Shown one piece after another: positions 27,038-34,920 of a stretch of 64,000 bases of DNA. Location of the stretch: NCBI RefSeq assembly GCF_007752535.1, contig NZ_CP036426.1, positions 7,130,001-7,194,000 on the forward strand, read 5' to 3'. The translations under genes and the position numbers were made by a program. How positions within the stretch are numbered: the first letter of the stretch is position 1; each line of letters begins with the position of its first letter. A model generated the notes under the pieces. It made no database searches and was not told the origin of the DNA. It saw only the letters and a program-made list of their open reading frames with translations. The DNA comes from Tautonia plasticadhaerens. GTDB taxonomy: Bacteria; Planctomycetota; Planctomycetia; Isosphaerales; Isosphaeraceae.

Positions 27038-27754
27038 TCAGCTCGGATCAGCTCGGCGCGCCTCGCCCGGGCCCCCGGGCGGGGGGCCGTCGGGGATCGA
27101 GGAGACGAGCACCCGGCCCGCCGCCTCCCGGCCCAGGGCCACGGTCCGGCCGCCGACGAGCACGACCAGGGCCCCGGACTCGCTCCGGTTCTCGACCACG
27201 GAGCCCTCGGCCCCGAGGTCCAGCCCGCAGTCGGAGAGGTACCGCAGGAAGCTCGGGTCCTGGTCGACGACCCGGGCCACCCGGAACCGCTCCGGGGCGG
27301 GCAGGCCGGTCAGGGGGCGCCCGGGGGGCTCGGGCAGCGAGCCGTCGGCCCGGGGGATGGGGTCGCCGTGGGGGTCGACGGCCGGGTGCCGGAGGTAGGC
27401 GTCGATCCGGTCGATCAGGTGCTCCGAGACGGCGTGCTCCATGTGCTCGGCCTCCTCGTGCACCTCGTCCCAGGGCATCTGCAACGTCTCGACGAGGAAG
27501 AGCTCCAGCAGGCGATGGCGGCGGAGGACCTTCAACGCCAGCCGTTCCCCCTGGGGGGAGAGGCGGACCCCCTCGTAGGGCGTGTACGAGGCCAGCCCGG
27601 CCTCGGAGAGCGTCTTGAGCATCCCGGTCACCGTGCCGGGGGAGACGCCCAGGGCCTGGGCCAGCTCCCCGGTGGCGACGGCGCGGTCCCGGGCCTGATC
27701 GGCGGCGATCTGGTAGATCGTCTTCACGTAGTTCTCGACGGTCAGGCTCGCCAC
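27038..27754 (-). CDS. DtxR/MntR-family metal-dependent transcriptional regulator
   Basis: 238 residues, GTG start at 27754. An N-terminal winged helix (TVENYVKTIYQI...ATGELAQALGVSPGTVTGMLKTLSE) is followed by the metal-dimerisation domain RHRLLELFLVETLQMPWDEVHEEAEHMEHAVSE and a FeoA/SH3-like C-terminal domain. In the second domain the E..EH pattern matches MntR-type (Glu, Glu, His) rather than the DtxR cysteine. At the first-helix metal positions of MntR (Asp8, Glu11) the sequence has Asn and Lys, which is unusual. It ends 19 bases upstream of the RDD gene start. Confidence 0.9.
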   Translation of the reverse strand: MASLTVENYVKTIYQIAADQARDRAVATGELAQALGVSPGTVTGMLKTLSEAGLASYTPYEGVRLSPQGERLALKVLRRHRLLELFLVETLQMPWDEVHEEAEHMEHAVSEHLIDRIDAYLRHPAVDPHGDPIPRADGSLPEPPGRPLTGLPAPERFRVARVVDQDPSFLRYLSDCGLDLGAEGSVVENRSESGALVVLVGGRTVALGREAAGRVLVSSIPDGPPPGGPGEARRADPS

Positions 27755-27879
27755 GAGATCCGCCCCCCGACCCGGCCCGACCGCCGTTCCCGATCGGCGG
27801 CGAGGCCCATCTTACCCGGGCCCCGGCCCGAACTCGACCCCGAGCCCCGGCGAGGCCCGGCCGCCCGCCCGCCCTCCCC

Positions 27880-29139
27880 TCACTCGACGGCCGGGGGGCG
27901 CCCCTGCCGCTCGCCGACGAGCAGCCAGGCGGCCTTCAGGTAGCCCCCCTCAGGGTCCTCCAGGCCGACGGGGTGGTCGGGCCCGGCGCCGGTCGTCGCC
28001 AGGACCCGGGCCGACCGGCCGGCGCGTCGGGCGGCGGACCGGACGATGCCGAGGAACTCCTCCGCCGGCAGCAGCCCCGAGCAGGAGCAGGTCAGCAGCA
28101 GCCCCCCCGGCTCGACGAGGCCCAGGGCCAGGGTGTTCAGATCCAGGTACTTCTTGCGGCCCTCGTCCATCTCCAGCCGGGAGCCGATCAGCTTCGGCGG
28201 GTCGAGCGCGACGACGCCGAAGGCCCGCGCGTCGGCCCCCATCTGCCTCATGTAGTTGAAGGCGTCGGAGTGGACCAGCTTCATGCGGACCTGGTTCAGG
28301 TTGGCGTTCTCCTTCGCCATCGCCACCGCCTTCTCGTCGAGGTCGACCCCGGTGACCTCCTTCGCCCCGCCGTTGACCAGGGCCGAGAGCCCGAAGCCCC
28401 CGGAGTAGCAGCAGACGTCCAGGACCTCCCGGCCCTCGCAGAAGCGGGCCAGCCCCCGGCGATTGTCGCGCTGGTCGCAGAAGAAGCCGGTCTTGTGGCC
28501 GCCCTCGAACCGGACCCGGTATCGGACGCCGTGCTCCCGGATCTCGACCTTCTCGGGAGCCCCCTCGGTCGCCACGGGTCGGCCGGCGAACATCTCGGCC
28601 TGGGCGATCCGGTGGTCGACGTGGACGCGGTACTCGGCCGCCCCGGCCCGGTCGAGGAGGCGGGCCATCAGGGGGCCGATCCGCTGGTAGACGCCCAGGC
28701 TGAAGACCTCGGCCGAGAGCACGTCGCCGAATTTGTCGACGATCAGGCCGGAGAGGCCGTCCCCCTCGGCGTGGACGAGCCGGTAGGCGTCGCCCGCCTC
28801 GTCGAGGCCGAGCGTCCGGCGTCGCAGCTCCACCGCCTCGTCGATCCTCGACTCCCAGAACCCGGGGCCCGGCGGCTCCTGCCCCCGGGAGATGAGCCGG
28901 ACGGGGATCTGCGACTTCGAGTTGTAGAGGCCGAAGCCCAGGGGGACGCCGTCCCGGTCGATCACCCGGACGAGGTCGCCGTCGTTGGGCCTCGGCCCCG
29001 GCTCGGGCCCCATCACCATCTTCCTGAAGATGAACGTGTGGAACCCCGGCGACCGCACCCGGACCGTCGGCAGCGTGGCCTCCGGCTCCAGGTCCCGACT
29101 CGGCGGCTCCACCGCTCTGCGTTCTTGCCGTTCAACCAC
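27880..29139 (-). CDS. Class I SAM-dependent rRNA methyltransferase, RlmI-like
   Basis: 419 residues, GTG start at 29139. RlmI-type enzymes make m5C in 23S rRNA. N-terminal PUA-like domain (VRSPGFHTFIFRKMVM...DLVRVIDRDGVPLGFGLYN) is followed by the 'EGDGLSGLIVDKFGD' block and a Rossmann methyltransferase: GHKTGFFCDQRDNR, EVLDVCCYSGGFGLSALVNGG (motif I), VTGVDLDEKAV, and motif IV ALDPPKL. The family's catalytic cysteine is likely in LLTCSCSGLL. No signal peptide. Neighbour on the same strand upstream is the AT-richer patch. Confidence 0.93.
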   Translation of the reverse strand: MVERQERRAVEPPSRDLEPEATLPTVRVRSPGFHTFIFRKMVMGPEPGPRPNDGDLVRVIDRDGVPLGFGLYNSKSQIPVRLISRGQEPPGPGFWESRIDEAVELRRRTLGLDEAGDAYRLVHAEGDGLSGLIVDKFGDVLSAEVFSLGVYQRIGPLMARLLDRAGAAEYRVHVDHRIAQAEMFAGRPVATEGAPEKVEIREHGVRYRVRFEGGHKTGFFCDQRDNRRGLARFCEGREVLDVCCYSGGFGLSALVNGGAKEVTGVDLDEKAVAMAKENANLNQVRMKLVHSDAFNYMRQMGADARAFGVVALDPPKLIGSRLEMDEGRKKYLDLNTLALGLVEPGGLLLTCSCSGLLPAEEFLGIVRSAARRAGRSARVLATTGAGPDHPVGLEDPEGGYLKAAWLLVGERQGRPPAVE

Positions 29140-29580
29140 GATGCAAGTCCATCCGCCGAAAGCTCCAAACGTGAGAGATGCCCGGTTTCTTTGGGCCGAG
29201 TTCGATCGTCCGACGGCGATCGGCGACGGTCAATCTTGCAGTGGGTTCGTAGCCAACCGCCGTGCAGCCTCGTCGGCGTCAATCCGCATCGATCGCCAGA
29301 CACGCAAGACAAATCGATCGTCCTCGTCGAGTCTGCTCGCAGAGTCATCGACACCATCGAAAAACCACTGCATCGGCCGATTTGAGAGGCGGGCGATTCC
29401 ATACAACGCAACGGCGTTGGGAATCGCACCTTCGGATCGCCACTGGCGGACGCTTTCTGCCCCGAGTCCCTTCGTGGAGAGTGAAAGCTCTTCCGCGTAT
29501 TCTACGAGCTTGTCACTAATCTTTGCGTTACTGAAACCCGTCTCCATCAGCGCCTCCTCGATTCGATCCTGCATCTCTCC
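29140..29580. other. AT-richer patch, possibly acquired
   Basis: This stretch has visibly more A and T than the flanking genes, which run in very high GC codons. It begins at the RlmI-like start and ends at the next minus-strand gene, and it contains one small gene. Composition suggests later entry or relaxed selection; no repeats or att-like ends were found. Confidence 0.45.
29230..29547 (-). CDS. Small helix-turn-helix (XRE-like) protein
   Basis: 105 residues from ATG 29547, chosen because AGGAGG lies five bases upstream; an earlier ATG at 29574 gives 114 residues and sits six bases after the previous gene's stop. The middle reads AKISDKLVEYAEEL...GAESVRQWRSEGAIPNAVALYGIARLSNRPMQWFF, which has the order of a Cro/C1-type HTH with the recognition helix and 'P...L..IA' pair. 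The AT content exceeds that of neighbours. It could be a mobile or phage-type regulator; role is unknown. Confidence 0.65.
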   Translation of the reverse strand: METGFSNAKISDKLVEYAEELSLSTKGLGAESVRQWRSEGAIPNAVALYGIARLSNRPMQWFFDGVDDSASRLDEDDRFVLRVWRSMRIDADEAARRLATNPLQD

Positions 29581-29913
29581 TCAATCCTCGTCGTCGTCCA
29601 GCCCCTCCAGGGCGTCCGGGTCGTTGCGGACGAGCCGTCGGAGGCGGACGAGCAGGGCCGTGGCGTAGCGCTGGACGGCGATCTGCCGGAGCATGACCTC
29701 CTCGGTGGCGCTGGCGAGGGGGATCTCGGCCAGGTCCCGGTGGGTCCGGGTGAGCGCCTCCCAGCCGGCCTGGAGGACGGGCTGGGCCAGCTCGGCGCGG
29801 CGGGCGGGGTCGGCCTCCCGGACCTGGACGAGCCCCTTGCGGACCTTCTTCATCGCCTGCTGGGCCTGCTGGAGCTGCCTCAGGGCGAGGCCGGGGGTGA
29901 TCTTCTGGGCCAT
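29581..29913 (-). CDS. Small helical hypothetical protein
   Basis: 110 residues from MAQKITPGLALRQLQQAQQ at 29913; the upstream continuation to 30138 is not conserved in pattern. It is predicted all-helical and coiled-coil-like (LRQLQQAQQAMKKVRKGLVQV; PVLQAGWEALTRTHRDLAEI; MLRQIAVQRYATALLVRLRRL) with an acidic end. No family is recognised. It is divergent from clpS and lies six bases or less from the HTH gene's first ATG. Confidence 0.7.
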   Translation of the reverse strand: MAQKITPGLALRQLQQAQQAMKKVRKGLVQVREADPARRAELAQPVLQAGWEALTRTHRDLAEIPLASATEEVMLRQIAVQRYATALLVRLRRLVRNDPDALEGLDDDED

Positions 29914-29983
29914 CGGGGGCTCGATTCGCTCGGTCGGGGTGCGTTGCCGGGATTCCGCTACACAGGGGGCGTGCCCGGCCGCT

Positions 29984-30014
29984 ATTCTACTGCTATTGCG
30001 TGCGATCCGTCCAA
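29984..30014 (-). promoter_or_regulatory. Candidate promoter of the 29913 gene
   Basis: On the minus strand TTGGAC (30009-30014) and TAGAAT (29984-29989) are 19 bases apart in an AT-rich pocket between clpS and the 29913 gene; the spacer is long by one or two. Confidence 0.35.
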
Positions 30015-30052
30015 ACCAGCCACCACCCCCTTCGCCGGCGGAGCCGACTCGC

Positions 30053-30442
30053 ATGAGCGAACCCGACCACGAACACTCGGGCGGGACGTCCGTGGCCGAG
30101 CCGGTCGTCGCCCCCAAGGCCGTCCCGAAGACCCGCAAGCAGGCCGACGAGTCGACCGAGACGAAGCGACAGCCCCCCTACAACGTCGTCATCCTCAACG
30201 ACGAGGAGCACACGTTCGACTACGTCATCGAGCTGCTCTGCAAGCTCTTCCGCCACCCCCTGGCCACCGCCAAGGAGCTGACCTGGCGGATCCACCTCTC
30301 CGGCCGGGCCGTGGTCTACACCACCCACAAGGAGCTGGCCGAGCTGAAGCGGGACCAGGTGCTCGCCTACGGCCCCGACCACCGGATGAGCGTCTCCAAG
30401 GGCCCGCTCGGCTGCTACATCGAGCCCGCCCCGGGGGGGTGA
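30053..30442 (+). CDS. clpS: ATP-dependent Clp protease adaptor ClpS
   Basis: 129 residues from ATG 30053. ClpS delivers N-end-rule substrates to ClpAP. The N-terminal extension of about 40 residues is charged and probably flexible. The core is typical: PPYNVVILNDEEHTFDYVIELLCKLF (N-degron pocket N-D-E-E), ATAKELTWRIHLSGRAVVYT (W and HLSGRAVV), and the C-terminal KGPLGCYIEPA seen in planctomycete ClpS. It stands alone; clpA is not in the window. Confidence 0.94.
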   Translation: MSEPDHEHSGGTSVAEPVVAPKAVPKTRKQADESTETKRQPPYNVVILNDEEHTFDYVIELLCKLFRHPLATAKELTWRIHLSGRAVVYTTHKELAELKRDQVLAYGPDHRMSVSKGPLGCYIEPAPGG

Positions 30443-30518
30443 TCGGGGGATGCGGCTCGGCCCCGGCGACCGGGCCGGGGTCGGCGCGAGCCCGGCCCGC
30501 CGATCGGCCGGGCTCGGG

Positions 30519-32207
30519 TCAGCGACCCGGCCCCACCTGGCCGGCTCGGTCGGAAATCGCCGCCGCCCGGACCGGCCCGACCGGCTCGCTCCACTCCCCG
30601 GCGACCTCCCGCATCCCCGGCAGGCCCCCCCTGGGGTCGTCGATGACCACCCGGACCCGGTATCGGTAGGACTCGCCGGGCTCGACCGTCAGGTCGACCG
30701 CCCGGATCGTCAGCCAGGGCTCCCGGACATGCGGGGGAGGACTCCCCTCGGGCCGACCCATCATCCCGTTCCCCCTCGGAGCCAGAGCCTCATTGAGCCG
30801 TCGATCCCGGAATCGCTCGGCGATCAACCGGAACTCGTCATCACGCCAGCCTTCGAGGTACGGGATCCAGGCGACGAGCACCTCGTTGCGGAGCTCCTGG
30901 GGGGTCCAATCCTCCATCTCGAACGCGACATCGAGGACGAGTTCCCTCGACTGCTCCGGGTCGATCGGCTCCCAGGGGGACCACGCCCCATCCTCCCCGA
31001 GCCGTTGCCGCTCCAGGTCGACCCGACGGTAGGCCACCACGGCCCGGCCTTCGCCCCCCTCCCGGATCGCCTCCTGCAAGGCTCGCTGCTCGAAGGCCCC
31101 CACCACGGCGACCATCGAGAGTGGGAGCGATTTCATCTCATAGCCGACCAGCCCCGGGGCCCCCGCCGCACCGTGCTCGCCGATCAGCTCGCCCTGGTCG
31201 TCCCGGGCCGCGATTTGCGTCACCCCGGCGAGGGCGATCGCCTCCAGCTCGACCGGGGCGGGCGGGCCCGGGGGTTGGTCGCCCCTCGGCCTGGTCCCGG
31301 CCCCGACCTCCTGCACCCCGACCTCGGGCTTCGCCGGCTCGTCCTCCTGCCCGCCCCCGCCCGGCCCCAGGGCGACGGCCCAGGCCCCCAGCAGGACCGT
31401 CCCGACCGCCGCCGCGTGGAAGATCGCCGTCATCGATCCGCCCTCCGACCGCACCATCCGTCCGACCGAGGCCGGGACCGCCCCGGCCAGCCTGACCCCG
31501 CTTCGGGTGGCGAGGGCCGCCCGGACCGTCCCCCGGACCAGCCCCCCCGGGACCACGAGTCGCGTTTCAAGGCCACCACGTATGGCGATCGGGGCCGCCG
31601 ACAAACCCCGACGGGCCAGCCGGGACTTCAGCCGTTCCCGGCCCCTCGCCTGCCGGCTCTTGACCGTCCCGATCGGCCAGCCGAGCCGCCGGGCGGCCTG
31701 CTCGTGGCCGAGGCCCTCCAGGTCGCAGGCGACGACCGCGGCCCTCAGGTGATCGGGCAGGCGGGCCACCTCGTCCCGGACCAGCTCGACCACCTCCCGG
31801 CGCTCGGCCGGGTCGCCGGACGGCCGGGCCTCGACCTCGACGGCGAACCGCCTCCCCTCGTGCCTCCGACGCCTCGCCTCGGCCGCCCGGGAGGACGCCG
31901 AGACCCGGACGGCCACGGCCAGCAGCCAGGGCTGGACCGAGTCGGCCACCCGGAGCGTCCCCGCCTTCCGGGCGAGGACCAGGAAGGTCGCCTGGAAGGC
32001 GTCTTGGGCCGACTGCTCCTCGCCGAGCATCGCCCGGCAGGCCCGGAAGACGGCCGGGCCGTGGCGGTCGACCAGCGCGGCGAAGGCGTCCTCGGCGTCA
32101 TCCCCCCGGGAGACGAACCGGGAGACCAGGGCCTCGTCGGACGGGTTCCCGCCCGAGGCGATCGCCCGGAGCCGCTCCAGCGCCTCGCCATTCAGCCGAC
32201 CCGGCAT
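30519..32207 (-). CDS. ECF sigma factor with long extracytoplasmic C-terminal domain
   Basis: 562 residues, start ATG 32207 with GGAGG five bases upstream (a GTG lies three bases earlier). Sigma region 2 (VSRFVSRGDDAEDAFAALVDRHGPAVFRACRAMLG, EQSAQDAFQATFLVLARKAG) and region 4 (LPDHLRAAVVACDLEGLGHEQAARRLGWPIGTVKSRQARGRERL) occupy residues 25-195. A hydrophobic segment about residues 265-290 (FHAAAVGTVLLGAWAVAL) then leads to a 270-residue domain outside. This built-in sensory tail replaces a separate anti-sigma factor in many planctomycetes. The signal is not evident. Confidence 0.9.
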   Translation of the reverse strand: MPGRLNGEALERLRAIASGGNPSDEALVSRFVSRGDDAEDAFAALVDRHGPAVFRACRAMLGEEQSAQDAFQATFLVLARKAGTLRVADSVQPWLLAVAVRVSASSRAAEARRRRHEGRRFAVEVEARPSGDPAERREVVELVRDEVARLPDHLRAAVVACDLEGLGHEQAARRLGWPIGTVKSRQARGRERLKSRLARRGLSAAPIAIRGGLETRLVVPGGLVRGTVRAALATRSGVRLAGAVPASVGRMVRSEGGSMTAIFHAAAVGTVLLGAWAVALGPGGGGQEDEPAKPEVGVQEVGAGTRPRGDQPPGPPAPVELEAIALAGVTQIAARDDQGELIGEHGAAGAPGLVGYEMKSLPLSMVAVVGAFEQRALQEAIREGGEGRAVVAYRRVDLERQRLGEDGAWSPWEPIDPEQSRELVLDVAFEMEDWTPQELRNEVLVAWIPYLEGWRDDEFRLIAERFRDRRLNEALAPRGNGMMGRPEGSPPPHVREPWLTIRAVDLTVEPGESYRYRVRVVIDDPRGGLPGMREVAGEWSEPVGPVRAAAISDRAGQVGPGR

Positions 32208-32319
32208 CACCCCCTCCGCTCCCGGAAACGCCCCCGCCTTCCTCCTGGAGATGCCGCGCCGGGGCGTTCCGGTTCCGGATTTTTCCAGGGACGGGGCGGC
32301 GGGACCGGGGCCGGGCCGG

Positions 32320-32892
32320 TCAGATCGGCCCGTCGGCCCGGCGCTGGAGGTCGGCCCATCGGGCCTTCAGCTCGCCGAGGATCCGCCAGAACAGCTCGGA
32401 GTGCATGCGGCCGGGGACCCGGCCGCAGGACTTGGCGTGGAAGCTCTGGGGCTCGGTGTATTCGAGGTGGTGGGCGACCTCGTGGAGGAAGGTGTCGAAG
32501 AGTTCCTCCAGCGGGCGCCGGCCGGCCTCCCGGTCGTGGGAGTAGATGCGGACCAGGCGGCGCCGGCGGTAGTAGCCGCCCAGGACCCGGGCCGTCGGCC
32601 GGGCGTTGACGTCCAGGTCGAAGTCGACCCGGGGGGAATGGATGCGGTCGAGCCGGCGGAGGAACAGGGGGCCGATGGCCGAGGCGGGGGGCTCGTACCG
32701 GGCCGGGCCGGCGCCCGGGGATCGCGCCACCCGGGTGCCGTCGGCCGGCGGGGAGGAGTCGGGCCGGGGCTCGGCCAGCAGGCGTCCCGCGAAACCCCGG
32801 ACGTAACCGGCCAGGTGCTCCAGGTCCTCCCGGGACGCGTCGAACGGGGACCTGCCCCTGCTGGGACGAGACGGCCGGCGGCGCTCGGGCAT
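32320..32892 (-). CDS. SprT-like zinc metallopeptidase family protein
   Basis: 190 residues. The zinc site HEVAHH (His137, Glu138, His141) is in the helix DTFLHEVAHHLEY, and a third ligand is probably in MHSELFW (His164 or Glu166). Residues 70-120 hold a beta-strand region (VDFDLDVNARPTARVLGGYYRRRRLVRIYSHD) like the SprT-like fold. The first 70 residues are basic and low complexity. No signal peptide. It is transcribed toward the ECF sigma gene with about 110 bases between. Substrate unknown; SprT proteins act on DNA-protein crosslinks or fold metalloproteins. Confidence 0.8.
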   Translation of the reverse strand: MPERRRPSRPSRGRSPFDASREDLEHLAGYVRGFAGRLLAEPRPDSSPPADGTRVARSPGAGPARYEPPASAIGPLFLRRLDRIHSPRVDFDLDVNARPTARVLGGYYRRRRLVRIYSHDREAGRRPLEELFDTFLHEVAHHLEYTEPQSFHAKSCGRVPGRMHSELFWRILGELKARWADLQRRADGPI

Positions 32893-33192
32893 GGGACGCG
32901 GTCCCGTTCGGGTCGGAATTCGGGGGGCGGCTCGATCGCCGATCCCGGGCGATGCGAGGCGGGGTGGGGCGGGCGGGCGACCGGGGCCCGGGCCGGATCC
33001 AGTCTATCACCGAGTCCGCCCTTCGTCAGCCTCGACGGGCCCGCAGGAGGCCCCGGGGCGACGTCCCCCCTCCCCGAGCCCCCCGGGCCGGGGCCGTTGC
33101 ACCGGGCCGGGGATCGGTCTATGTTCGGCGCCTGCCGTCGGGCCGACCCCGATGCGCCCCCCCCTCGCCCGATCCCCCGCCGGAGCCTCGCC
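32893..33192. other. 300-base divergent intergenic region
   Basis: Separates the SprT-like gene from the WD40 gene. AT content is low apart from short runs near 32999-33011; no spaced promoter was recognised. Confidence 0.35.
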
Positions 33193-34200
33193 ATGAGCCG
33201 CCCCCTCCCGACCCGGCCCCGGAACCGGACCCGGGCGATCCTCGGGATCGCCGCCGCCCTCGCCCTCCCCGCGACCGCGACCGCCCGCCCCCAGGCCAAG
33301 GAAATCGGCGTGCTGGACGGGCATGCCGAGCCGGCCTACGCGGTGGCCTGGACGCCCGACGGCGCGTCGATCGTCTCGGCCGGCTTCGACGGGACGGTGA
33401 GGCTCTGGGACGCCTCGACCGCCGAGCAGCGGGCCGTCCTGGGCACGCACGAGGACCTGGCGCTGTGCGTCGCCGTCAGCCCCGACGGCACCCGGGTCGC
33501 CTCCGGGGGGCAGGACAATCTGGCCCGGATCTGGGCGATCCCGGGCGGGGATCCGGCCGAGCCGGCCGCCCCGGCGGTCGAGCTGAAGGGGCACGAGGGT
33601 CGGGTCTACGGCGTCGCCTTCAGCCCCGACGGCTCGCAGGTCGCCACCGCGGGGGCCGACAAGACGGTCCGGATCTGGGACGCCGCCACCGGGGCACCGG
33701 TCCGGACCATCGCGGAGGCCCACGGGGCGATCTGCTACGCCGTCGCCTTCAGCCCGGCGGGGGGCCGGATCGCTTCGGCAGGGGACGACGGACTCGTCAA
33801 GCTCTGGAAGGCCGACGACGGCGCCGAGGTCCGGACGCTGGAGGGGCACGGGGGGGCGGTCTACTGCCTGGCATTCAGCCCCGACGGCGGGACGCTCGCC
33901 AGCGGGTCGGTGGACAAGACGGCCCGGCTCTGGAAGGCGGAAGACGGCGAGGCGTTGGCGACGCTGGAGGGGCACCCGGACGACATCTATGCGTTGTCCT
34001 GGTCCCCGGACGGGTCGAGGCTGGCGACCGTCGGCTACGGCGGGCACTGGTTCGTCTGGGATCCGGGCGGGGCCGGGCCGGCCTGCTCGGGGCGGCTGGG
34101 GCCGGGGATCCGGGCCCACGGCGTCGCCTTCGGGCCCGACGGCCGGAGGCTGGCCGTCGCGGCGTCCGACGGCCGGATCCACCTCCTGCAGCTCCCCTGA
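33193..34200 (+). CDS. Secreted seven-bladed WD40 repeat protein
   Basis: 335 residues from MSRPLPTRPRNRTRAILGIAA, a probable signal peptide ending near residue 33. Seven WD40 blades follow: each has 'GH' near its start and a 'WD/WK' end, e.g. DGTVRLWDAS, NLARIWAIP, KTVRIWDAA, GLVKLWKAD, KTARLWKAE, FVWDPG, and a final degenerate RIHLLQLP. That fills a closed beta-propeller. Such proteins serve as protein-binding platforms; here probably periplasmic. A 26-base palindrome lies after its stop. Confidence 0.88.
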   Translation: MSRPLPTRPRNRTRAILGIAAALALPATATARPQAKEIGVLDGHAEPAYAVAWTPDGASIVSAGFDGTVRLWDASTAEQRAVLGTHEDLALCVAVSPDGTRVASGGQDNLARIWAIPGGDPAEPAAPAVELKGHEGRVYGVAFSPDGSQVATAGADKTVRIWDAATGAPVRTIAEAHGAICYAVAFSPAGGRIASAGDDGLVKLWKADDGAEVRTLEGHGGAVYCLAFSPDGGTLASGSVDKTARLWKAEDGEALATLEGHPDDIYALSWSPDGSRLATVGYGGHWFVWDPGGAGPACSGRLGPGIRAHGVAFGPDGRRLAVAASDGRIHLLQLP

Positions 34201-34505
34201 GGGATCCCGACGAGGCCCCGGGCAGCTCGCCCCCCGGGGGGACGCGTCCGGGACGCGACCGGCCCCGCCCCGACCGGGTCGATCGAGGCCGATCGGCCTC
34301 GATCGGACCGCCTTACGGGCCGGTCCCGGTCGCGTGTCGCCCTGTTGCCGAAAGCACGCATCCACGATGTTGTTTCCGGGCAGCCCCGCGCGAATCGACC
34401 TAGGGTTGCGATGTGCGACGGCCGATCGGGCCGGTCGAGAGCGACGGGGGCCCCGCCGCTGGCCTCGGGGCCGGGGCGGGCGACGGAGCGGACGGGGGAC
34501 ACGTC
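34201..34505. other. 305-base intergenic region with perfect palindrome
   Basis: Holds a 26-base palindrome (separate entry) and a second 6-bp stem at 34305-34310 with 34321-34326. A TTGCCG and a TGTTGT about 17 bases apart before the PilZ gene are weak. No gene is seen. Confidence 0.45.
34280..34305. repeat. 26-base perfect palindrome
   Basis: The sequence from 34280 to 34305 reads the same on both strands (core GGCCGATCGGCC flanked by GATCGA and TCGATC). It could be a terminator stem for the WD40 gene or an operator for the downstream gene. Confidence 0.75.
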
Positions 34506-34913
34506 ATGGCGATCGAACTGATCGAGGTGGAGTCGAAGGGGTCGGCCGCCCGGGGGGCCCGGCCGATGGGGAGCGAGCGTCGGGGGGCCCGGAGGTTCTC
34601 GGCCGTGGAAGATCGGATCTGGCTGGGCTGGTGGGACGGCGAGCAGTTCCAGACGCTGGGCGCCCGGCTGCTGGACGTGAGCCGGACCGGGGCGGCGGTC
34701 GCCTGCCCGGACGGGCCGGGGGTGGGGGACGACGCCTGGTTCTGCGTCGTCGGCCCGAGCCTCTCGGGGGGGGCCCGGGCCCGGGTCGTCGGCCGGGAGC
34801 CGACGGAGGACGACCCGTCGATGATCCGGCTCCGGCTGAACTTCCAGGCCCGGTGCCCGGACGACGTCTACGAGATCGCCCTGGGGATGATGGCCGAGCC
34901 GCTCGCCCGGTGA
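34506..34913 (+). CDS. PilZ-domain-like protein
   Basis: 135 residues from ATG 34506. The PilZ c-di-GMP signature RxxxR followed by D/NxSxxG appears as RRGARRF at about residues 21-27 and LLDVSRTGAAV at about 53-63. 'VGDDAWFCVVGPSLSGGARARVVGREP' then 'MIRLRLNFQ' resemble the barrel. It is short but complete for a single PilZ domain. A c-di-GMP receptor role is likely by motif; no partner domain is present. Confidence 0.75.
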   Translation: MAIELIEVESKGSAARGARPMGSERRGARRFSAVEDRIWLGWWDGEQFQTLGARLLDVSRTGAAVACPDGPGVGDDAWFCVVGPSLSGGARARVVGREPTEDDPSMIRLRLNFQARCPDDVYEIALGMMAEPLAR

Positions 34914-34920
34914 CCCGGCA

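Noticed and set aside
29013-29429. A 138-codon minus-strand frame covering the RlmI start and HTH gene
   Set aside because: Overlaps two better supported genes in other frames; no start signal or motif.
29574-29574. ATG at 29574 as start of the HTH gene
   Set aside because: GAGGAG lies only 2 bases away, too close; ATG 29547 has AGGAGG with a 5-base spacer. Kept as an alternative.
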